The notes under the pieces were generated by a model that worked only from the letters and a program-made list of their open reading frames with translations, did no database searches and was not told the origin of the DNA. Shown here in pieces: positions 1 through 6,215 of a DNA stretch of 13,862 nt. The stretch is from positions 1 to 13,862 of the forward strand of contig DATDRS010000201.1 in NCBI GenBank assembly GCA_035291605.1. Direction: 5' to 3'. Each line of letters starts with the position of its first letter. Position 1 is the stretch's first letter. Made by a program: the position numbers and the translations under genes. The DNA comes from DATDRS01 sp035291605. GTDB lineage: Bacteria; Chloroflexota; Anaerolineae; Anaerolineales; UBA6663.

Positions 1-37
1 CCCCCCCGCCCGCCACATCTGTTAGCCGCAAGTGTTG

Positions 38-2098
38 CTACTGCTCAATCCAGAACTGTTCTGGGTGCACGTTGCCGGGGCTGCCAGGCGCCCACGGGCC
101 GAGCACACCGTACTCCGGCACATTGTGGAAATTGTTCTTGCAGACGACCGGCATGGGTTGGTCGCCGGCCGCGCCAATCACGAAGGGGCCTTCCTCCATT
201 TGAATGCGGATGGCATCCCAGACGAGCTTGTGGCGTTCGTTGACGTCCGAGGTCTGCAACCCCTGCCGGAAGATCTCCTGAAGCTTGGCCGCCGGGCTGT
301 CGGGCTCAGGCTCCCACCCCCGCTCGCCACCTGAGCTGTAGTACAGACCCTCCTGCGTGAAGGCGCGCGCGCCCTCGCCAGCGCCGCGAATGGGGAAAAC
401 CCAGTCCGGGTAGGTCCACAGGTCAACCTCCGAGGCGTGCGTGTTGCGCAGCACCCAGCCGACTCCATTTTCGCCGCGCAGGGCATCCTCAGGTGTGCCG
501 CCGACGTTGTTGACGAGCACCTTGACGCCGATCTCCTCCAGCGTCTGCCGGTAGACCTCGTTGGCTTCTGTGGTCACGCGCTCGCCGCCCCAGAGGTTCT
601 GGTCAATGACCAGGGTAAAGGGCTTGCCGCTAGGCAGGTCGCGGAACCCATCGCCGTCCTTATCCACGAAGCCAATCTCGTCGAAGAGAGCCTTGGCCTT
701 GTCGGGATCGTACTCCGCATCGGCCGCCGCCCACTCCTGGAAGACCGCCTGGCCCTCGGGACTGGCGAAGTGCCACGCCTGTGGGCTGATGGTGAATTGC
801 TGAGGGGTGCCGAGGCCGCCCCAGACGACGTCCACGATGCGCTCCCGGTCGAGCGCTACCGACAGGCCCTTGCGGAACTGCTGCATCCGGATGAGTTCAC
901 GGATCTCCTTGGACTCCGCGGACTCCGTGGCCGGATCGTATTCTTGCTCGTCGTGATAATCCATGTTGACGAGCCAGCCGGGCCAGGCGCCGGCGCCGTT
1001 CATCCAGCCCGGCACGATGCGGTAGTTATTGGCCGCCGCCTGCTCCGTTAACAGTGGGATATTGTTGGGGTCGTCGGTGCCGCGGAAGGTGCAGTCGTAG
1101 CTGCCCTGCGCCACCCGCAACACGCGCGTCTCCAGATCCGGCACATACTCAACCCGCAGCTGATCTATATACGGCAGCTGATTGCCCTCCGGATCCACCT
1201 TCCAGTAGTAGGGATTGCGCTCAAAGAGCCAGCTCACGCCCGCCTCATATTCCTTCAGGCACCAGGCCATCAGGCAGGGATAGCCGGGGACCTTGATCCA
1301 GTCATCTTGGAGCTCCAGGTCTTCATAGGTCTTTCCGGAGGTGTACGTGGGGTGGAACTGCTGGAGGAAGTGCTTGGGCTTCATCAGAGGTTCCCACTCC
1401 CAGAAGCCCTGGGCCAGGACAAAGGGCATAATCCACTGCGGCCTGTCAAAATGCAGCACCCACGTGTACTCGTCGGGGAACTCCATTTCGATAGGGTTGC
1501 CCTCTGTATCGCGCGCCCACCAGGGCACAGAAATCTTCTTGTAGTCCTCGTTCTTGGCCAGGTCCTCCCACCAGAACTGGAGATCCTCGGTGGTGTATTC
1601 CTCGCCGTCGGACCACTTGACGCCCTCGCGGAAGTGGAAGGTGATGGTCTGGCCGTCATCGGACCAGTCCCAGGACTTGGCAAGGCCCGGTTCATAGCCG
1701 GTGTAATCCGGCTTCCAGCGGACGGCCGGATCGTATAGTTTCATCTTGATGTTGCCCGCGCCGGCATCCCCCGTCACAGCGTTCCACGTCCCACCATACT
1801 GGCCAATCGACTCCACTGGCGCGACGACCTGCACATCACTTTCGTCAGGCAACCGCTCTTCCACCGCCGGGAGCGTGCCGGCCGCAACCATATCCGCCAG
1901 CATGGGCGCTTCGTTGTATTTGGCCGCTTCCACAGTCGGAGCGGCGGTGGGGGTCGCCTCGACCGCCACGATGGCCGGGCTGGTCGCCGTCGGCGCGGGT
2001 GGCTGCGTGGGGGCGGGTGTCGTGGCTGCTGGACCGCAACTGGCCACCACTAGCACGAAAATACTCAGAACGCTCAGAACGAACTGCGTCTTTCTCAT
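38..2098 (-). CDS. ABC transporter substrate-binding lipoprotein, SBP family 5
   Basis: Extracellular solute-binding protein of the oligopeptide/oligosaccharide ABC importer class (SBP_bac_5), about 686 aa. The ATG at 2098 is chosen over an upstream in-frame GTG (2134) because AGGAGA lies 6 nt before it and a lipoprotein signal follows at once: basic MRK, a hydrophobic stretch, lipobox VASC with Cys21. A Pro/Thr/Ala-rich tether covers about residues 22-60. The family hallmark GLAKSWDWSDDGQ followed by KWSDG lies near residues 138-165. The protein would be anchored outside the membrane and deliver ligand to permeases, which are not in the window (expected beyond position 1). It is longer than many family-5 members (about 500-600 aa). 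Ligand is unknown: family members bind peptides, nickel or oligosaccharides. The adjacent ROK repressor favours a sugar, as inference only. Class is confident, substrate is not. Confidence 0.93.
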   Translation of the reverse strand: MRKTQFVLSVLSIFVLVVASCGPAATTPAPTQPPAPTATSPAIVAVEATPTAAPTVEAAKYNEAPMLADMVAAGTLPAVEERLPDESDVQVVAPVESIGQYGGTWNAVTGDAGAGNIKMKLYDPAVRWKPDYTGYEPGLAKSWDWSDDGQTITFHFREGVKWSDGEEYTTEDLQFWWEDLAKNEDYKKISVPWWARDTEGNPIEMEFPDEYTWVLHFDRPQWIMPFVLAQGFWEWEPLMKPKHFLQQFHPTYTSGKTYEDLELQDDWIKVPGYPCLMAWCLKEYEAGVSWLFERNPYYWKVDPEGNQLPYIDQLRVEYVPDLETRVLRVAQGSYDCTFRGTDDPNNIPLLTEQAAANNYRIVPGWMNGAGAWPGWLVNMDYHDEQEYDPATESAESKEIRELIRMQQFRKGLSVALDRERIVDVVWGGLGTPQQFTISPQAWHFASPEGQAVFQEWAAADAEYDPDKAKALFDEIGFVDKDGDGFRDLPSGKPFTLVIDQNLWGGERVTTEANEVYRQTLEEIGVKVLVNNVGGTPEDALRGENGVGWVLRNTHASEVDLWTYPDWVFPIRGAGEGARAFTQEGLYYSSGGERGWEPEPDSPAAKLQEIFRQGLQTSDVNERHKLVWDAIRIQMEEGPFVIGAAGDQPMPVVCKNNFHNVPEYGVLGPWAPGSPGNVHPEQFWIEQ

Positions 2099-2293
2099 GG
2101 CTTTTCTCCTCGTATCTCCTCCTAAAAGAAGCACTGTTAAGGGGAATCAGGTGATCCTACGGATGCTGTTCAGGTCGTTTGATCGTGAACCACCTCCTCT
2201 CCATGAGAATGGTGAGCCTTACTCCACGTGAATAAAAAGACCGGGCGCAACAGCAAGCACTTAGCCAGAGATGAAAGGTGCAAGTGCTTATGA
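2099..2293 (-). other. Long 5' leader of the solute-binding protein mRNA
   Basis: About 190 nt separate the proposed transcription start (near 2287) from the ATG at 2098. No gene is supported here. It contains two purine-rich Shine-Dalgarno tracts directly before the start codon (2105-2110 and 2115-2122). It also contains a further, stronger one, AGAGGAGGTG, at 2191-2200 that is not followed by a usable start at normal spacing. No known riboswitch fold was recognised. Confidence 0.4.
2255..2289. promoter_or_regulatory. Two-site operator candidate (AAGCACTT / AAGTGCTT)
   Basis: AAGCACTT at 2255-2262 and its exact reverse complement AAGTGCTT at 2282-2289 are spaced 27 bp centre to centre. On the minus strand both read TAAGYRCTTGC, so each half is itself a near-palindrome. 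They lie just downstream of the proposed -10 of the solute-binding protein promoter, where a repressor would block transcription. The neighbouring ROK repressor is the natural candidate. A LacI-type regulator is the alternative, since AAGYRCTT resembles that class of operator. Confidence 0.45.
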
Positions 2294-2321
2294 AGTCTAT
2301 CACCACCATCCCGGCTGTCAA
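2294..2321 (-). promoter_or_regulatory. Sigma-70-like promoter of the solute-binding protein gene
   Basis: On the minus strand TTGACA (2316-2321) matches the -35 consensus perfectly. A 16-bp spacer precedes TAGACT (2294-2299), 4 of 6 to the -10 consensus. It lies about 195 nt upstream of the ATG at 2098 and directly before the paired operator sites. Confidence 0.5.
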
Positions 2322-2336
2322 GCGCAACATACCTGC

Positions 2337-2408
2337 TGATTAGTCACAAATGCTCCCCGTCCGCGTCCTCGCGGGCCGTCCGCGGGGACGCGGACGGGGA
2401 GCAGATCA
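2337..2408. repeat. Palindromic intergenic repeat, long copy
   Basis: A 23-bp inverted repeat with one mismatch and a 5-nt loop occupies 2352-2402 (arms begin GCTCCCCGTCCGCGTCC). It is flanked by GATTAGTCACAAAT on the left and AGATCA on the right. The same flanks and core recur in the adjacent shorter copy, so this is one unit of a tandem pair, like REP/BIME elements. It lies downstream of the ROK gene and upstream of the solute-binding protein promoter. It could stop ROK transcripts, although no U-run follows the stem. Confidence 0.75.
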
Positions 2409-2460
2409 GGATTATTCACAATGCTCCAGGCCCGCGTCCTCGCGGACGGGGAGCAGATTA
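2409..2460. repeat. Palindromic intergenic repeat, short copy
   Basis: The second unit directly abuts the first. It shares ATTATTCACAATGCTCC on the left, GCGTCCTCGCGG in the centre and GACGGGGAGCAGAT on the right, and lacks about 20 bp of the long copy's interior. Its inverted symmetry is degraded (AGGCC against CCGTC in the arms). The last three bases, TTA, are the stop codon of the ROK gene on the minus strand. Confidence 0.7.
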
Positions 2461-3696
2461 GAATGCCGGATGTTTGGCGCGGCGCCCGGCGCGCAGGTGG
2501 GCCTGAAACGCCATGCTGAGCGCCAGAGACACCGCGCCCATAGACACCGAATGCCGGCCTAACGCTGCTTGTGCGATGCGCGTCGCCTGGAGGGACGCGC
2601 GTAAACTGCGCTGTTGGACGGCCTCCTGAACAGGCCCCAGAATAAACTCTCCCGCTTCTGCCACGCCTCCGCCGATCAGGATCAACCCAGGGTTGAGGAG
2701 GTTAATCAGGCTGGCCAGCGCGCTGCCGATGTGCCGGCCGGCGTCGCCCAACAACTGCTGGCTGATGGCATCGCCAGCCTGCGCCGCCAGCGCGACATCC
2801 CGCGCGGTGATCTCATGCCCTGGCGGCAGGTTGGCGAGCGCTGTGCGCTGGCCGGCTTTGACGACCATTTGCGCGCGCTGCGCAATGGCCCTGCCCCCGG
2901 CCATGGCTTCCAGGCAGCCGTAGTTGCCGCACTTGCAGGGGGGGCCGTCCTGGCTGATCGTCACGTGCCCGATCTCGCCGGCCGTGCCCAGCACGCCATG
3001 GTAAAGGCGCCCGTCGAGCAATATCCCGCACCCGATCCCGGTGCCGATCTTGATATACGCCAGATTCGCCTCCCCTTGCCCCGCGCCGAATGTCCACTCC
3101 CCCAGGGCGCCCAGATCGGCGTCATTGTCAATCATCACCGATCTGCGCCATTGCGCTTCCAGCCACTGGCGGATGGGGAAGCCATCCCAGCCCGGCATGA
3201 TCGGCGGCGAGGAGACGATGCCTTGCGCCGCGACCACCGGCCCCGGGACGCCCACGCCAATGGCCCGCACCTTTTCCAGGCTGCAACCCGCTTGAGCCAA
3301 AGTCTCCGAGACCAGCCCACTCATACCTCTCAGGCAGACTTCCGGGCCGCTGGCGATATCCAGTTGATCTTCAGCTTCGCACAGGATCTGGCCGCGCAGG
3401 TCCGCGACGACCACCAGCATGTGCGAAGCGCCCATATCCACCCCGACGACCCGGCCGGCGTCGGGATTGATCTCCAGCACAATCGGGCGGCGCCCGCCGC
3501 GCGAGGCGCCGACTCCCCGCTCCAGCACCAGACCGGACGAGATGAAGTTGTCAACAATTGATGAAACTGTGGAGCGGCTGACGCTTAGTTGTTCGGCGAT
3601 CTCGGCCCGCGAGATTCCAGACGGATTTCTCCGAATAAGGCCAAGCGCCGCGTCTTTGTTCAGGCGAAGAACAATCTTCTGATCTTCCTTCATCAT
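2458..3696 (-). CDS. ROK-family transcriptional repressor (NagC/XylR/Mlc type)
   Basis: Cytoplasmic DNA-binding regulator of the ROK family, 412 aa. The N-terminal winged helix-turn-helix covers about residues 15-60 (SRAEIAEQLSVSRSTVSSIV). The C-terminal ROK sugar-kinase-like fold shows a phosphate-binding VGVDMGAS (84-91), DND at 190-192 at the kinase catalytic position, EIGH (241-244) and the zinc motif CxCGxxxCxE with Cys254, Cys256 and Cys261. Members usually sense a sugar or sugar phosphate. With kinase-like residues retained beside an HTH, repression with sugar binding is the likely job. Two adjacent Met codons (3696, 3693) are possible starts and neither has a clear Shine-Dalgarno. The solute-binding protein gene downstream on the same strand, behind its own promoter and operator, is the likely target. 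Its stop codon lies inside a palindromic repeat. Confidence 0.93.
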   Translation of the reverse strand: MMKEDQKIVLRLNKDAALGLIRRNPSGISRAEIAEQLSVSRSTVSSIVDNFISSGLVLERGVGASRGGRRPIVLEINPDAGRVVGVDMGASHMLVVVADLRGQILCEAEDQLDIASGPEVCLRGMSGLVSETLAQAGCSLEKVRAIGVGVPGPVVAAQGIVSSPPIMPGWDGFPIRQWLEAQWRRSVMIDNDADLGALGEWTFGAGQGEANLAYIKIGTGIGCGILLDGRLYHGVLGTAGEIGHVTISQDGPPCKCGNYGCLEAMAGGRAIAQRAQMVVKAGQRTALANLPPGHEITARDVALAAQAGDAISQQLLGDAGRHIGSALASLINLLNPGLILIGGGVAEAGEFILGPVQEAVQQRSLRASLQATRIAQAALGRHSVSMGAVSLALSMAFQAHLRAGRRAKHPAF

Positions 3697-3735
3697 ACAA
3701 ATCGTTTAGAGCGCGTCGCTCAGGGAGAAATCCAT

Positions 3736-3759
3736 GTTTTCCGCTACAGTAAGCGAAAC
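3736..3759. promoter_or_regulatory. Imperfect inverted repeat near the ROK transcription start
   Basis: GTTTTCCGCT and AAGCGAAAC face each other across a few bases just downstream of the proposed ROK -10 box. The CGCT/AGCG core with T-rich and A-rich flanks resembles ROK-regulator operators such as those of NagC/Mlc in general style. Autoregulation is plausible, but the symmetry is imperfect. Confidence 0.25.
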
Positions 3760-3772
3760 AACTGGTACGCAT

Positions 3773-3800
3773 ATACTAGCACAGCAGGGATATTTGTCAA
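3773..3800 (-). promoter_or_regulatory. Sigma-70-like promoter of the ROK gene
   Basis: On the minus strand TTGACA (3795-3800) is followed after 16 bp by TAGTAT (3773-3778). The predicted start is about 70 nt upstream of the ROK ATG. It is back to back with the plus-strand promoter at 3842-3870. Confidence 0.55.
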
Positions 3801-3841
3801 TAAGGAAAACAAAGTCAGTCGTGGGTAAGACCCAATGGTGA

Positions 3842-3870
3842 TTGACTTCAATTCCGATTCATGTCATAAT
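3842..3870 (+). promoter_or_regulatory. Strong sigma-70-like promoter for the small ORF
   Basis: TTGACT (3842-3847), exactly 17 bp of spacer, then CATAAT (3865-3870): 5 of 6 at each box with ideal spacing, the best promoter match seen in the window. Transcription should begin near 3877. Confidence 0.65.
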
Positions 3871-3939
3871 CTCGGCATCATTCTCCCCAGTTAGCTGGGG
3901 ATATCTATTCCAAAGCTATCCTTTAGAAAGGAGGAGGTG

Positions 3940-3996
3940 GTGTCCAAGATGTGTAGTAGCAATAGCGCAAGCGCCGGGGCGCCCCTCCTCAAGTAG
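3940..3996 (+). CDS. 18-codon small ORF (possible leader peptide or small protein)
   Basis: GTG start (alternatively the in-frame ATG at 3949), reading MSKMCSSNSASAGAPLLK then TAG. AGAAAGGAGG begins about 15 nt upstream. This is close to full complementarity to the 3' end of 16S rRNA and is spaced 5 nt from the GTG. It is among the best ribosome binding sites in the window, far better than that of the gene downstream. Five of 18 residues are Ser and there is one Cys. No membrane segment or export signal is visible. A dedicated promoter precedes it and a hairpin terminator follows 21 nt after the stop. Two readings are open: a stand-alone small protein or modified-peptide precursor, or a leader peptide in an attenuator controlling the AIR-synthase-like gene. 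The family is not recognised. Translation is likely; function is unknown. Confidence 0.55.
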   Translation: MSKMCSSNSASAGAPLLK

Positions 3997-4017
3997 GATA
4001 GGGTGCTCCGGCGCAAA

Positions 4018-4047
4018 CAAAAGGCCGTCCTCGCGGGCGGCCTTTTG
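4018..4047 (+). terminator. Rho-independent terminator between small ORF and AIR-synthase-like gene
   Basis: A 13-bp stem (CAAAAGGCCGTCC with GGGCGGCCTTTTG, one G-U pair) closes a TCGC tetraloop, with a four-T tract in the right arm. The A-tract in the left arm makes it potentially bidirectional. Its core GTCCTCGCGGGC also occurs in the palindromic repeat at 2365-2376. Confidence 0.75.
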
Positions 4048-4078
4048 CATTAACCACTTTCACCTGCCGGATCCGAAA

Positions 4079-5065
4079 TTGAGCACGCCAAGCGCCCTAC
4101 CCCTCGGGAAGCTCCCGCCAGAACTGCTCGCTCGGCTCATCAATCTTGATGGCCAGCCCGCCTCAGTCCTCGACCGTGTGATTGTCGGCCCAGGCATCGG
4201 CCTCGACTGCGCCGTCCTCGACTTTGGCGACCGTTATCTCGTCTGCAAGACTGACCCGATCACCTTCGCCACGGACGAGATCGGCTGGTATGCCGTGCAG
4301 ATCAACGCCAACGACGTCGCCTGCTCCGGGGCCAGGCCGCAATTCTTTCTGGCGACGGTGCTGCTGCCGGAAGCCGCCGGGAATAGCGCACTCGCCGAGC
4401 GCATTTTTGCGCAGATGAAATCCGCGTGCGCGAGCCTGGGCGCGGCTCTCGTCGGAGGGCACACAGAAATCACGTATGGCATCGAGCGGCCGATCGTATC
4501 CGGGACGATGCTCGGCGAGGTGGCGAGGGAGCGCCTGATCACCGCCGCCGGGGCGCAGATGGGCGACTCAGTTCTGCTGACCAAGGGCTACCCGATTGAA
4601 GCGATCTCCATCATCGCCCGCGAGGTGAAACAGGCCGCCGATCAGTTTGAGGTGGACTTCATCCGGCGCTGCCAGGGGTTTCTGCGCTCGCCCGGCATCA
4701 GCGTGGTGAAAGATGCCCAGGTCGCGCTGTCGGCCGGCAAAGTCAGCGCCATGCACGACCCAACCGAGGGAGGCATCGCCGCCGGGTTGTGGGAACTGGC
4801 GGAGGCCTCCGGGCGCGGTATTGAGGTCGCCATCTCGGCCCTCCCGCTTTTGCCGGAGGGTGACCGGCTTTGCCGCGCCTTCACCCTCGACCCGCTCGGC
4901 TGCATTGCCTCAGGCGCGCTGCTTTTGACCACACCGGAGCCAGAGAAGATCCGCCTGGCGCTGGAGCAGGCTGGCATCCCCGCCTACGTGATTGGCAAGG
5001 TCACTGATGGGAAAGGCGTGAACCTGCCGCGCCCCGCGCGTGACGAGATCGCCAAACTGTTTTAG
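4079..5065 (+). CDS. AIR synthase/HypE-like family protein
   Basis: About 328 aa of the PurM-like ATP-binding superfamily (PurM, HypE, ThiL, SelD). A PurM-like N-terminal part includes PGIGLDCAVLDFG (about 38-50) and KTDPITFATDEIGWYAVQINANDVACSGARP (split near residues 57-87), a typical AIR-synthase-related stretch. VGGHTEIT and HDPTEGG, a strong family signature, follow. Members bind ATP and activate a carboxyl, amide or similar group; the substrate here is unknown. No hydrogenase maturation genes are nearby, so HypE itself is unlikely. The TTG at 4079 is chosen because homology starts there. The open frame extends back to 3842, but that extension would run through the promoter, another ORF's ribosome binding site and the terminator. 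There is no good Shine-Dalgarno, and the gene starts 31 nt behind the terminator, so read-through or attenuation is implied. It is convergent with pfkA, with 5 nt between the stops. Confidence 0.88.
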   Translation: MSTPSALPLGKLPPELLARLINLDGQPASVLDRVIVGPGIGLDCAVLDFGDRYLVCKTDPITFATDEIGWYAVQINANDVACSGARPQFFLATVLLPEAAGNSALAERIFAQMKSACASLGAALVGGHTEITYGIERPIVSGTMLGEVARERLITAAGAQMGDSVLLTKGYPIEAISIIAREVKQAADQFEVDFIRRCQGFLRSPGISVVKDAQVALSAGKVSAMHDPTEGGIAAGLWELAEASGRGIEVAISALPLLPEGDRLCRAFTLDPLGCIASGALLLTTPEPEKIRLALEQAGIPAYVIGKVTDGKGVNLPRPARDEIAKLF

Positions 5066-5070
5066 TGTAA

Positions 5071-6153
5071 CTATCCGAACACAATCCCCAGCCCCCTGGC
5101 CGTGCGGACCGGCTCGCCGTTGGGATCAACGCGTTTAGGCACCGCCACCGCCTCGGCAATCGGGACATCCTCAATCCGCTGGCCGCGCAGCCCGACCATT
5201 CTGCCCCAGCCGCCGGCCGCCGCGAGGCGCACGGCCCCTGCGCCAAAGCGCGTGGCTAACCAGCGGTCAAAGGGGCTGGGGCCGCCCCCCCGCTGAAGAT
5301 GTCCCAGGACCGTCACGCGCGTTTCGATGCCAGTGCATTTCTCAATCATGACGCCCACCTTGTAGCCCATGCCCCCCAGGCGCGGGACGTAAACCGCATC
5401 GCCGGCGCGTGAGAAAACCTGCTCGCCGCCCTGGGGCCGCGCCCCCTCCGAGACGGCGACGAGGCTGAACTTGCTCCCGAACGCCGAGCGCTGCTTAATT
5501 TTTTTGCACACCACCTCGATGTCGAAGGGGATTTCGGGGATGAGAATGACGTCGGCGCCCCCGGCCACGCCGGCGTGGAGCGGGATGAACCCTGCATCCC
5601 GGCCCATCAGCTCCAGCACCATCACCCGGTGGTGGCTTTCGGCGGTCGTGTGCAGGCGGTCGAAGGCCTCGGTGGCGACGTGCAGCGCCGTGTCGAAGCC
5701 AAAGGTAACGTCCGTCCCGCCCAGGTCGTTGTCAATCGTCTTTGGGACGCCGACAATCGGAAGGTTGAACTTGCTAAACAGCTCGTGCGCGATGCGCAAG
5801 GTGCCGTCGCCGCCCACGACGATGAGGCCATCCAGTCCCAGGTGATCCACGCCTTCCACGACCAGGTGCGACACGTCCTCGATCACCTCCTGCCCGTCTT
5901 TGACCGTCTTGCGCGCGAAAGGATTGCCCCGGTTGGCGGTGCCCAAGATGGTGCCCCCGCGCGGCAGGATGCCCCGGATGTCGGCCTGCGACAGGACGCG
6001 CGCCCGCCCGTCAATCATCAGGCCGTCGTAGCCGTCCTCGACGCCGATCACTTCACACCGGTACTCGTTGTAAGCCGTTTTGACGGCGGCGCGAATGACC
6101 GCGTTGAGGCCGGGCGCATCGCCTCCGCCTGTGAGGATGCCGAGACGTTTCAT
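5071..6153 (-). CDS. pfkA: 6-phosphofructokinase (mixed-type active site)
   Basis: Cytosolic glycolytic enzyme converting fructose 6-phosphate to fructose 1,6-bisphosphate, 360 aa. Start ATG at 6153: AGGAGG ends 8 nt upstream, whereas an in-frame ATG at 6159 would be only 2 nt away. Motifs: GGGDAPGLNAVIR (9-21), GGDGT (114-118), PKTIDND (137-143) with catalytic Asp141, and MGRDAGF near 180. Gly at the third position of GGDGT is the ATP-type choice, while Lys138 in PKTIDND is the residue of PPi-dependent enzymes (Gly in classical ATP enzymes). This combination is typical of the group III or mixed-substrate PFKs, usually reported as ATP-dependent. Phosphoryl donor is therefore not certain. It lies 57 nt after the ureohydrolase gene, with a long palindrome between them, and is possibly co-transcribed. 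Confidence 0.95.
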   Translation of the reverse strand: MKRLGILTGGGDAPGLNAVIRAAVKTAYNEYRCEVIGVEDGYDGLMIDGRARVLSQADIRGILPRGGTILGTANRGNPFARKTVKDGQEVIEDVSHLVVEGVDHLGLDGLIVVGGDGTLRIAHELFSKFNLPIVGVPKTIDNDLGGTDVTFGFDTALHVATEAFDRLHTTAESHHRVMVLELMGRDAGFIPLHAGVAGGADVILIPEIPFDIEVVCKKIKQRSAFGSKFSLVAVSEGARPQGGEQVFSRAGDAVYVPRLGGMGYKVGVMIEKCTGIETRVTVLGHLQRGGGPSPFDRWLATRFGAGAVRLAAAGGWGRMVGLRGQRIEDVPIAEAVAVPKRVDPNGEPVRTARGLGIVFG

Positions 6154-6161
6154 AGACATAT

Positions 6162-6167
6162 CCTCCT
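6162..6167 (-). promoter_or_regulatory. Ribosome binding site that fixes the pfkA start
   Basis: AGGAGG on the minus strand, 8 nt before the ATG at 6153 and only 2 nt before the alternative ATG at 6159. Spacing favours 6153. Confidence 0.7.
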
Positions 6168-6175
6168 GCATGAGC

Positions 6176-6215
6176 CGTGATGCGTGATACGCGCGTAAAG
6201 GTATCACGCATCACG
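6176..6215. repeat. Palindromic element between ureohydrolase and pfkA
   Basis: A perfect 15-bp inverted repeat: arm CGTGATGCGTGATAC at 6176-6190, loop of 10 nt, arm GTATCACGCATCACG at 6201-6215. The arms themselves contain the tandem heptamer TGCGTGA. The stop codon TGA of the ureohydrolase gene (6211-6213, minus) is inside the right arm. No U-run follows, so it is not a standard terminator. It could stabilise or process the mRNA between the two genes. Confidence 0.8.

Larger units (their letters stand above)
3877..4047 (+). ncRNA. Structured leader or short mRNA carrying a tiny ORF
   Basis: The predicted transcript is about 170 nt, between a near-consensus promoter and a strong terminator. 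Structures that can be drawn by eye: a 7-bp hairpin TCCCCAG-TTAG-CTGGGGA (about 3887-3904), and a short TCCTTT/AAAGGA hairpin that would hold part of the Shine-Dalgarno. A long-range stem pairs GCGCCGGGGC (3971-3980) with GCTCCGGCGC (4005-4014), with one G-U pair. The terminator at 4018-4047 closes the unit. The left arm of the long-range stem is inside the ORF, so translation would disrupt it. I do not recognise a known riboswitch or RNA family. Confidence 0.4.

Noticed and set aside
1..37. Start of another gene or a terminator after the solute-binding protein
   Set aside because: Only 37 bases remain, with a C-run and no stem or readable motif.
437..1051. Plus-strand 204-codon frame opposite the solute-binding protein
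   Set aside because: It is a shadow of the coding strand, without a ribosome binding site or domain.
2337..2460. CRISPR-like array
   Set aside because: Only two units, which directly abut with no spacers. The structure is palindromic-repeat type.
2614..3561. Long plus-strand frame of 315 codons opposite the ROK gene
   Set aside because: It is antisense to a clear ROK gene in high-GC DNA, has low-complexity His/Asp/Arg composition and no recognisable motif.
3842..4078. N-terminal extension of the AIR-synthase-like frame back to a TTG at 3842
   Set aside because: It would run through a promoter, a strong ribosome binding site, another ORF and a terminator. The extension has no family similarity, and homology begins at about 4079.
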